Source: DATBIS01 sp036556805 | Lineage (GTDB): Bacteria > Actinomycetota > UBA4738 > HRBIN12 | Assembly: GCA_036556805.1 (NCBI GenBank) | Contig: DATBIS010000039.1 | Location: 1-47,304, forward strand | DNA length: 47,304 nucleotides | Direction of reading: 5' to 3' | Shown: positions 41,259 through 47,304 of the stretch, piece after piece | How positions within the stretch are numbered: the first letter of the stretch is position 1 | How the letters are laid out: each line of letters begins with the position of its first letter | Made by a program: the position numbers and the translations under genes | The notes under the pieces: model-generated | What the model saw: only the letters and a program-made list of their open reading frames with translations | What the model was told of the DNA's origin: nothing | Databases searched by the model: none

Positions 41259-42166
41259 GCGGCATCCCCCTCCGCGCGCCTCGAGAACCAGTCCGCGGTG
41301 ATCTGCAGCAAGCTCTGCACGTCGGTGCGGGACTCGATCGGGGTCCAGCCCTCCGCGTGCAGTCCCCAGAGCTCGACGCCCTGTACCGCCTGCAGGTCGA
41401 CGGTGCACCCGCCGGCCCTCAGCGCGTCGGCGAGCGCCTGCCGGGACTTGTCGATGCCCTTGCGGAGGTTGAACTGTACGAGCAGCACGTCCGCGGTGTG
41501 GTCGCCGAGCTCGCCGAGGAGCGTCCGGTCCAATGCCGTCTCGAAGAGCGGCCGGCCCAGCGTGTAGCCGAGCAGGTCGGCGGCCCCGTTCGCGCGGAGG
41601 TCCGCAGCGAGGTCGTCGAACGTCGCCCCCTGGCGCTCGCCGCCGCTCACCTCGTGCATCATCCGGCTGCGGTTCATTTCGCGGAAGTAGGAGCGCGCGT
41701 CGGCCATCGGCTCCCACATCGCCACCGCGCGCGCGGCTCGGGCGCGCGTCGCGGCGGCCGCCACGAGCGACCCGAACCGTGTGCCGAGGAAGCTCACGTC
41801 GTCGACGCCCGCGGCCGCTACGAGCGCGTCGGCGGCCGTCATCGCGTCCTCCACCATGGAGTCGAACGACAGATCCGAGACGCTCCCGTCGCTATTGCCC
41901 GCACCCCGATAATGGAACCGCGTGACGGCAAACCCGCGCGCGGCGAGCGCGCGCGAGCCCACGACCTCGCGCCGATAGTTGGAGGCGAAGTCGCCGAGGA
42001 TCGCGGGACACATGACGACCGCGCTTCCGCGCTGGCTCGCCGGTAGGTACTGGTACGCGTAGATCCGATCGGTGCCGGATCCGAGGAACCGGGCGGACTC
42101 GGTGACGCCCGAACGAGCGTCGAGGCGTGAGACCGCCGGGGTTTCGACGGCGTTGCGTTCGGTCAT
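41255..42166 (-). CDS. Alpha/beta-hydrolase-fold protein with Arg elbow (hydrolase-2 type)
   Basis: 303 residues. AVTRFHYRGAGNSDG (80-94) and FLGTRFGSLVAAAA (126-139) correspond to the hydrolase fold; the elbow has Arg130 where the nucleophile should be. The C-terminal place of the catalytic His reads GVELWGLHAEGW, with no clear His match to the copy at 44262 (GEPWWMNAEGW). It therefore looks non-catalytic in the usual sense. It overlaps its Cys-elbow partner by 4 nt, so a 1:1 complex is likely. A ribosome-binding site AAGGA lies about 10 bases upstream of the ATG at 42166. Confidence 0.78.
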   Translation of the reverse strand: MTERNAVETPAVSRLDARSGVTESARFLGSGTDRIYAYQYLPASQRGSAVVMCPAILGDFASNYRREVVGSRALAARGFAVTRFHYRGAGNSDGSVSDLSFDSMVEDAMTAADALVAAAGVDDVSFLGTRFGSLVAAAATRARAARAVAMWEPMADARSYFREMNRSRMMHEVSGGERQGATFDDLAADLRANGAADLLGYTLGRPLFETALDRTLLGELGDHTADVLLVQFNLRKGIDKSRQALADALRAGGCTVDLQAVQGVELWGLHAEGWTPIESRTDVQSLLQITADWFSRRAEGDAA

Positions 42167-42226
42167 TCGACGGGATTCCTTCCGGGTCGGGAGATGGTCC
42201 GAACCGTGAGGTCGGACCGGGTCCTG

Positions 42227-43360
42227 TTAGCTACCGCTCGAAGGCGGCGCGCCGGGCGGAGGCGGCGGCATCGGCGGGAGGGCCGGCGCGGTGACCGCGC
42301 GCCGCCGACGCCCGAGGGCAAAGGCGGCCACCAGCCCCACGGCGAAGGCCGCGGCCGCGATCGCGAGGATCGGCAACATGGCGATGCCGGTCGACCGCGT
42401 CTCCGGACGCCGAGGCTCGGAGGGCCTCACCGGCGGCCGGCTGCCCGGGGGCGACGGGCCCCTGGTGGGCGGTGGCGTCACCGACGAGCTCGGGGCGTCG
42501 ATGCCCAGTAGCTCGGAGCGGAGGAAGTCGAACACCGGCTGCGCGCGGCGTTCCGAGAGGCCGTGCGTGTCGCCCGGAATGATGAGGAGCTGGTGATCGA
42601 CTCCCTCCTTCGTGAGCGCCGCGTCCATGTCGGTGGCCTGTTCGACCGGGACGAACTCCTCGCTGCTGTTCGTGAGCAGGATGGGGGGATCGGTGGGATC
42701 GACGTACTGGATCGGCGACGCCTCGCGCCCGGCCTTCTGGCAGTTGTCGGCGTTCGAGCATCCGAGGTACTCGAAGACCGCGTTCTGGATCCGCGGATCG
42801 TTGCTGGTCGCGAGCAAGGCCATGTCCTGCGGCCCCGAGATCGAGGCGGCCGCCGCGACGCGGGACCCGACGTCGAGCGGGCCCTTGCCGATCATCGCCG
42901 CCAGCGAGGCCAGCTGGCCGCCGGCCGAGCCACCGATCGCAGCGAGCCTCGAGGGATCGACCCCGAACTCGCGCGCGTTCGACCGCACCCAGGTGATCGC
43001 GGTGCGCACGTCGTTGATCGCCGCCGGGAACGGATAGCGCGGCGCAAGGCGGTAGTCGATCGAGAAGGCGACGAACCCGTTCTGCACGAGAGCGTCGCCG
43101 AGCCACTCGGCGTCCTCCTTCTTCCCGGAGTTCCACCCGCCCCCATGGATGATGATCACGCCGGGCAGGTTCCGTGCACCCGAGGGGACGTAGGCGTCGA
43201 GCTCCTGGTTCGGCCCGGTGCCGTAGCGGAGGCCGCGCTGGACGTCGAAGCCCGCCGCGCCGGCCGGCACGTGCCAAAGCGGTACGGCAAGACCCACGAC
43301 ACCCAGGAAGAGCGCCGTCGCGACGCGGACTCGAAGCCGGCGGAGGGATCGCCCTGTCAT
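42227..43360 (-). CDS. Membrane-anchored BD-FAE-like esterase
   Basis: 377 residues. An N-terminal hydrophobic stretch after RRLRVR (about 12-36, ending AGAAGFD) is a signal peptide or anchor. IIIHGGGWNSGK (69-80) is the oxyanion motif, IGGSAGGQ (142-149) carries nucleophile Ser145 and DTHGL holds His266, so this hydrolase is intact. A Pro-rich linker (290-320) leads to a membrane helix (about 325-350) followed by RRRR and a Pro-rich cytoplasmic tail. It probably removes an ester group from an extracellular glycan. It sits between the two carrier-associated hydrolase pairs and overlaps one by 4 nt. Confidence 0.82.
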   Translation of the reverse strand: MTGRSLRRLRVRVATALFLGVVGLAVPLWHVPAGAAGFDVQRGLRYGTGPNQELDAYVPSGARNLPGVIIIHGGGWNSGKKEDAEWLGDALVQNGFVAFSIDYRLAPRYPFPAAINDVRTAITWVRSNAREFGVDPSRLAAIGGSAGGQLASLAAMIGKGPLDVGSRVAAAASISGPQDMALLATSNDPRIQNAVFEYLGCSNADNCQKAGREASPIQYVDPTDPPILLTNSSEEFVPVEQATDMDAALTKEGVDHQLLIIPGDTHGLSERRAQPVFDFLRSELLGIDAPSSSVTPPPTRGPSPPGSRPPVRPSEPRRPETRSTGIAMLPILAIAAAAFAVGLVAAFALGRRRRAVTAPALPPMPPPPPGAPPSSGS

Positions 43361-44265
43361 CGCGCCCCGAGCCGGTCGTAGACGATCTGCCGCAGCGTGC
43401 GCTGCATGTGCAGGCTCGCGAACCCGTGCACCTCGCCCGGAAGGACCTGCAGGTCGAGGTTGGGCGCCGATGTGATGACCGACCCGAGCGCGCCGTCCAT
43501 GCCGGTCTTCACATCCTCGTAGTACTCGTCGGCGTCCCCGTACACGAGCAACGTCGGGACTCCTCGATCGGCGACGGCACGCAGCTCGTCGATCACCGAC
43601 GAGGCCGTGTGCTCCACCTGGTCGGCCGTCGCGTCGGGACGCCTGGTCCCCTCCTTCGCCGCGCGGACTCGTTCGCGCGCGAACGCCCCGTAGGCTCGGC
43701 GGAGTCGGCGGTTGAAGATCCCCCGGATCGTTCGCGGGCGAAGAGCCCGCCGAACGTACTCCCACAGACCCCACTGCTGTGCGGCACGCTCGTGCGCGCG
43801 GTCCTTGCCGCGCTCGTACGTGCGCAAGGGCATGTCGAACAGGATCAGCGAGTGCAGGTCGGGCACCGACTGCGCGGCCCCCAGCGCGTTGCGCGCCCCG
43901 CCGCACGAGCCGGCAACGACGATCCGGTCGGCGCCGTGGTCGCGAAGCACTTGCGCCGCCGCAACGACGTCGTCGACGTGGGTGCGGCCGAGGTCGACGC
44001 GCGAGACCAGGCCCGTGCTCTCCCCCGCGCCGTGGTAGTCGAACCGGAGGCACGTGTACCCCTTCGTCGCGAGCTCCCTGCACAGGTGCACCGAGTGACG
44101 GTTCCGGTTCGGCGAGATCGGGATGGCCCCGCCGCACAGGATCATGAACCCGATCCCGTTCGGTTCGCCCTTCGGGAGCGTGACGACGCCGAACAACGTG
44201 GCATCGCCCGCCGAGAAGTAGACCGGTCGCTCGTCGGTGGTCGTGGCGGTCAGGGTCGCGCTCAT
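43357..44265 (-). CDS. Alpha/beta-hydrolase-fold protein with Cys elbow (hydrolase-1 type)
   Basis: 302 residues. Closely parallels the protein at 40302: TCLRFDYHGAGESTG (71-85), VAGSCGGARNALGAA (117-131) with Cys121, LLVYGDADEYYED (239-251) giving an acid, and LPGEVHGFAS with His280. The lid WGLWEYVRRALRPRTI also matches. The shared Cys position and conserved surroundings show this is not a chance change. It overlaps its Arg-elbow partner (4 nt) and the anchored esterase (4 nt). Likely cytoplasmic. A plausible role is acyl transfer from a carrier protein; this is inference. Confidence 0.8.
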   Translation of the reverse strand: MSATLTATTTDERPVYFSAGDATLFGVVTLPKGEPNGIGFMILCGGAIPISPNRNRHSVHLCRELATKGYTCLRFDYHGAGESTGLVSRVDLGRTHVDDVVAAAQVLRDHGADRIVVAGSCGGARNALGAAQSVPDLHSLILFDMPLRTYERGKDRAHERAAQQWGLWEYVRRALRPRTIRGIFNRRLRRAYGAFARERVRAAKEGTRRPDATADQVEHTASSVIDELRAVADRGVPTLLVYGDADEYYEDVKTGMDGALGSVITSAPNLDLQVLPGEVHGFASLHMQRTLRQIVYDRLGAR

Positions 44266-45167
44266 GCGGGCTCCGTGGCGGTCGCTCGCGCCGCGATCCA
44301 TTCGGCGGTGTTGTGGATCAGGTCCTGGGCCTGGGGACGGGACTCGACGGCGGTCCAGCCCTCGGCGTTCATCCACCACGGTTCGCCGAGACTCACGGTG
44401 CGCGTCTCCACGTCGTGGCCGAGCGCGCGGAGCCGCTCGGCGAGCACGACGTAGCTCTTCCGAAGCTCCGGCCGCGTGCCGAGCTGCATGATCAGGAGCG
44501 TCACGGGGTCCGAGCCGAGCTCGGCGTCCAAGGTTCGGTTCGAGGAGCTGTCGAAGAGCGCGGGGTACAGGCTGAACCCGAGGATGTCGGCGACCTCGCC
44601 CCGCGCCAGCTGCTGGAGCATCTCGTCGTACGTGGAGCCTTTCCCTTCGCCGCGACTCGCGGTCTGGACGAGCCGGGCGCGGTTCGCCTCGCGGAAGTAC
44701 CCGCCGGCCTCGAGCACGGGCTCCCACAGCACGACGGTCTTCGCGCCGTCCAGCCGGGCGGCCGCGGCCGCCACCAGTCCGGCGAACCTGGTCCCCAGAA
44801 AGGTCACGTCGCGGACACCCGTCCACGCTCGCAGCGCGTTCGCCGCATCGCGAGCATCCTCCACCAGCGAGTCGAACGAAACCGCGGCCTCGTCGCCGTC
44901 GCTGTTGCCGTTTCCTCGGTAGTGGAATCGCAGCACCGGTGTCCCGCGAGCCGCGAGCTCCCGGCCCAGCATCACCTCGTGCCGGTATCGACCGTAGAAG
45001 TCTGCGAGGATCGGCGAGCAGATCACGAGGCCCGACGTCGGCGACCCGTCGGGCTGATGCAGCGACCCGATCATCTTGTCCACGCCGGACCCGAAGAAGC
45101 GGACGGACTCGGTCGCGTTCGAGGATTCGTCGGTGCGGGTCGCGATGTGGTTCTCGACTGAGCTCAT
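44262..45167 (-). CDS. Alpha/beta-hydrolase-fold protein with Arg elbow (hydrolase-2 type)
   Basis: 301 residues. PVLRFHYRGNGNSDGD (77-92) and TFLGTRFAGLVAAAA (122-136) match the protein at 41255; Arg127 takes the nucleophile place. The likely catalytic His region reads LGEPWWMNAEGW. Further shared blocks are VICSPILADFYG and WEPVLEAGGYFREANR. AAGGAGGG directly upstream of the ATG at 45167 is a strong ribosome-binding site, so translation may start anew here after the carrier-protein gene 105 bases before. It overlaps the Cys-elbow partner (ATGA). Confidence 0.78.
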   Translation of the reverse strand: MSSVENHIATRTDESSNATESVRFFGSGVDKMIGSLHQPDGSPTSGLVICSPILADFYGRYRHEVMLGRELAARGTPVLRFHYRGNGNSDGDEAAVSFDSLVEDARDAANALRAWTGVRDVTFLGTRFAGLVAAAAARLDGAKTVVLWEPVLEAGGYFREANRARLVQTASRGEGKGSTYDEMLQQLARGEVADILGFSLYPALFDSSSNRTLDAELGSDPVTLLIMQLGTRPELRKSYVVLAERLRALGHDVETRTVSLGEPWWMNAEGWTAVESRPQAQDLIHNTAEWIAARATATEPA

Positions 45168-45271
45168 CCGCCCTCCTTCCAGCGTTCGACGATGGGGGCG
45201 ATCCGGTTTCGATCCAAGGCAGCAGCGCGCGTTCGCGCATAGGCGGCGAACACGAACGGTGTGTGTGGGTG

Positions 45272-45526
45272 CTAGGAGGCGGTGCTCATCCTCGAACGGA
45301 CGAGCCGCTCGATGTCGCCGACGGTGCGAAAGTTGTCGGACGTGATGTCCGCGTCGTCGACCTCGGTGTCGAACTCCTCCTCGATGAAGCCGACGAGCTG
45401 CGTGAGCGCGAGCGAGTCGAGGATGCCGTCCAGCAGCGGCGTGTCGTTCTCGAGTGACTTGGTCGTGTCACCGAGCAGTACCTCCTCGCGGATGTACGCA
45501 CGGATGCGGTCGGCCACGTCGTCCAT
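45272..45526 (-). CDS. Acyl/peptidyl carrier protein
   Basis: 84 residues. PLLDGILDSLAL carries Ser38 in the classic DSL motif for phosphopantetheine. Size, acidity and later helices (FIEEEFDTEV, SDNFRTVGDIERLV) match the carrier at 7292. AAAGGA lies 8 bases before the ATG at 45526, which is preferred over an ATG three codons upstream that abuts the same site. It is followed by the hydrolase pair at 43357-45167. No adenylating ligase is next to it, so it may depend on the one at 3924 or on another enzyme outside the window. Confidence 0.9.
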   Translation of the reverse strand: MDDVADRIRAYIREEVLLGDTTKSLENDTPLLDGILDSLALTQLVGFIEEEFDTEVDDADITSDNFRTVGDIERLVRSRMSTAS

Positions 45527-45567
45527 CGTTCCCATCCTTTCGTCCTGCGTCCTGGTCAGGCCCGCGA

Positions 45568-45966
45568 TCAGGCTGCTTCCACCGGCTCGCCGAGCGCCAC
45601 GATCGCATGCACCGCGGCGGATCGGCGCCTGAAGCATTGACGGCGCGAGATCCGAACCTCGGACGCGATCTCGTCGACGGGTAGCTGCCGCACGTACCAG
45701 AGGAACAGCAGCGATCGATCCCGGGGCTCCAGCGTCTGTACGCGACGGCAGAGCTCGGTTCGTTCGTCGAGGGTGTCGAGCAGCCCGCTCCGCAGTCCGT
45801 CGCTGTGCTCGTTGCCGCTCCGTCGCGCCCCTCCGACCTGCAGGACCGAGGAGCTCGAGGGCTGCCACCAGTCGGTGTAGGTCACGAGGGCCCGGATCAC
45901 GGACTCATGTGTTTGGAGCACCAGAGTATCCCTCACTTTAGATCTTATGTGCCCGAACGATGACAT
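45568..45966 (-). CDS. Sigma-70 region-4-like HTH protein
   Basis: 132 residues. The C-terminal half (RRVQTLEPRDRSLLFLWYVRQ, split here as a helix pair, then PVDEIASEVRISRRQCFRR) fits the helix-turn-helix of sigma region 4 or a related phage-type regulator; a region 2 core is not evident. It could be a small DNA-binding regulator of this locus. The ATG at 45966 has no clear ribosome-binding site; a GTG at 45936 is an alternative. It lies 18 bases after the BY-kinase stop and 41 bases before the carrier protein, within the same transcript direction. Confidence 0.6.
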   Translation of the reverse strand: MSSFGHIRSKVRDTLVLQTHESVIRALVTYTDWWQPSSSSVLQVGGARRSGNEHSDGLRSGLLDTLDERTELCRRVQTLEPRDRSLLFLWYVRQLPVDEIASEVRISRRQCFRRRSAAVHAIVALGEPVEAA

Positions 45967-45984
45967 GCCAGGGGGGGAAATCCC

Positions 45985-47304
45985 TTATGCGCCTCCGCCC
46001 TCTTCTCCGCCGGTGTCCGACGCGGGCTTCGCCGGCGCGACCTCGACGTGCGAGGCCATCGGCGTGTCGGCTCTCGGCGGGGTCGAGCCTGCCGCTACCG
46101 TCGCCTGCGGCGTCGGCTCGAAGTCCTCGTCGGGCTCGTTGCCGTTCGAGCGCTTGGCCGGCTTCGACGAGTAGTAGTACTTGTGGTAGCCCTTCGGCAC
46201 CGAGATCTCGGCCGCCTGGTTCAGGGCAACCCCCACGCTCGTCGCGCCGAGGCGCTTGATGAGCTGGCTCGTGTGCTCGGCGAGCTTCGCGGACGTCTTC
46301 CCGGCCTCGGAAACGATCAGCACGGCGTCGACCTCGGGGATCATCGGCGCCACCTCGCTCGACACGAGGATCGGCGCGGTGTCCATGATCACGACGTCCG
46401 CGAGCTGACGACCCTCGGAGAGGACTCGACGCATCTGGTCCGAGCCGAGGAGGCTGGCCTTGCCTTCCAGCTTCCCCGACGTGACGATCGACACGTTGTC
46501 GATGCCGGTCCGCTCGACGCAGCCGTTCAGCACCTGCCCGTTCGTCGAGGCGAGCGCTTCGGTGAGGCCGGGGCCGTCCTCCATGTCGAACAGCTTGTGG
46601 ATCGACGGACGACGCAGGTCGCAGGAGAGCACGATGACCTTCTGTCCGACGTCGCCGTAGACGGCGGCGAGGTTCGCAGCAACGGTCGACTTGCCCTCGG
46701 ACGGCCCCGCACTCGTGACGAGGATCACGATCGGCTTCCTGTCGGCCTTCGGGTCGGACGAACCGTGACCGTTGTCACCGTTCTGCGACTTGCGCACCAG
46801 CCGCGTGATGCCGGCGCCGAGCAATCGGAAGGCCTCGGCGGGAGGTGACGCAGGGCGCGTCGCCGCCACGATCCGGCCACGGTCGCCGCGCGGCATCTTG
46901 GGGATCTCCGCGAGCACCGGGACGCCGAAGCGCTGCTCGGCGTTGTCCTTCGTGCGGACACGGCTGTCGAAGCGCTCGACGACGAGCGCGAGTCCCACTC
47001 CCACGAACAGGCCGAGCAGCATCCCGAGACCCACGCGGCCCGCGCGCGTGTTCGGCGCCGACAGCCCGGTCGGGATGACCGGCTGCGCTTTCGCCTTCTC
47101 AAGAATCGTGACCGGAATGGGAGCCTCCATGTCGGCTTTCAATCCGGCGATCTGAGTCTGCAGCTGGTCGATCGTTGCCGAGGTCGTCGAGGTCGTGCCG
47201 TCGGTGGTGGTCGTCCCCCCATGGCCGGTGTCCGACGGAGCGGACTGGGACGACGAATTGTTGTTCTCATTCTCGGTCTTTTGCTTTTCCTTTTCGTCCT
47301 TGAG
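45985..47304 (-). CDS. Wzz-type chain-length regulator fused to BY-kinase (CpsD/CapB-like), 5' truncated
   Basis: The visible 439 residues are the C-terminal part; the start lies beyond the window. After a low-complexity Asn/Ser/Thr/Gly segment comes PVIPTGLSAPNTRAG and a membrane helix (LGMLLGLFVGVGLALVVERF), the end of a Wzz domain. Then the kinase: SAGPSEGKSTVAANLA (Walker A), VIVLSCDLRRPS (A') and VVIMDTAPI (Walker B). The tail has a short Tyr cluster (YHKYYY). Such bacterial tyrosine kinases control length and export of polysaccharides by autophosphorylation. The long acidic, Pro-rich C-terminus after the Tyr cluster is unusual. A related fused or split kinase also accompanies exosortase A loci. 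Confidence 0.92.
   Translation of the reverse strand, partial: LKDEKEKQKTENENNNSSSQSAPSDTGHGGTTTTDGTTSTTSATIDQLQTQIAGLKADMEAPIPVTILEKAKAQPVIPTGLSAPNTRAGRVGLGMLLGLFVGVGLALVVERFDSRVRTKDNAEQRFGVPVLAEIPKMPRGDRGRIVAATRPASPPAEAFRLLGAGITRLVRKSQNGDNGHGSSDPKADRKPIVILVTSAGPSEGKSTVAANLAAVYGDVGQKVIVLSCDLRRPSIHKLFDMEDGPGLTEALASTNGQVLNGCVERTGIDNVSIVTSGKLEGKASLLGSDQMRRVLSEGRQLADVVIMDTAPILVSSEVAPMIPEVDAVLIVSEAGKTSAKLAEHTSQLIKRLGATSVGVALNQAAEISVPKGYHKYYYSSKPAKRSNGNEPDEDFEPTPQATVAAGSTPPRADTPMASHVEVAPAKPASDTGGEEGGGA

Noticed and set aside
1..47304. CRISPR arrays, tRNA or rRNA genes, insertion sequences
   Set aside because: No spaced direct repeats, no cloverleaf or rRNA-like stretch and no transposase-like protein were recognised; very few gaps exceed 150 bases.

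Overview
The window is a very GC-rich stretch of an actinobacterial-type chromosome. Support for this comes from the high GC third positions, frequent GTG starts, a groES-groEL pair under a CIRCE operator, and a GroEL ending in a His-rich tail. It looks like a deep-branching Actinomycetota member, but the exact class cannot be fixed from sequence alone. Genes are packed, mostly with 1-16 nt stop/start overlaps. I saw no tRNA, rRNA, insertion sequence, phage gene or CRISPR array.

Left part (1-7549): the 3' end of a secreted sulfatase-like protein with Ig-like repeats; a PIG-L deacetylase/formyltransferase pair (minus strand); then a divergent five-gene operon on the plus strand: acyl-CoA dehydrogenase-like flavoprotein, stand-alone adenylating ligase, two alpha/beta-hydrolase-fold proteins and an acyl/peptidyl carrier protein. 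Next (7559-11527, minus) come a sulfotransferase, a GT2 glycosyltransferase, APS kinase (CysC) and an AlkP-superfamily phosphodiesterase.

Middle (11647-20952): housekeeping and exported proteins. These are a small membrane protein, a leucine/valine dehydrogenase, a Tat-exported G8-domain beta-helix protein behind a structured leader, groEL/groES, a methyltransferase, a Tat-exported cysteine-rich protein, and a sulfatase-fold enzyme coupled to an HprK-related kinase.

Right part (21068-47304, all minus): a surface-polysaccharide locus. In transcription order it has the end of a Wzz/BY-kinase gene, a sigma-region-4-like regulator, a second carrier protein, two further alpha/beta-hydrolase pairs with an anchored esterase between them, a sulfotransferase, a nucleotide-sugar dehydrogenase, PqqD-like and nucleotidyltransferase genes, Wzm/Wzt ABC exporter genes, another sulfotransferase, three GT4 enzymes, a GNAT enzyme, a polymerase-like membrane protein, an O-antigen-ligase-like protein, a GT2, a polysaccharide deacetylase, a GT4, a GNAT, a WecA/MraY-type initiating transferase and a DegT aminotransferase. 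A strong hairpin follows.

Together the genes suggest synthesis, export and sulfation of a cell-surface glycan. CysC with an outside ATP sulfurylase would make PAPS for three sulfotransferases. The glycan may also be decorated with a group activated on a carrier protein. The most unusual element is the alpha/beta-hydrolase pair present three times: one partner has Cys in the nucleophile elbow (GxCxG) and the other has Arg there (GxRxG). Carrier proteins lie next to two of these sets. The gene set (AMP ligase, ACP, hydrolase 1, hydrolase 2, BY-kinase, polysaccharide deacetylase) resembles the accessory genes of exosortase A/PEP-CTERM loci, yet no exosortase or PEP-CTERM protein is visible here.
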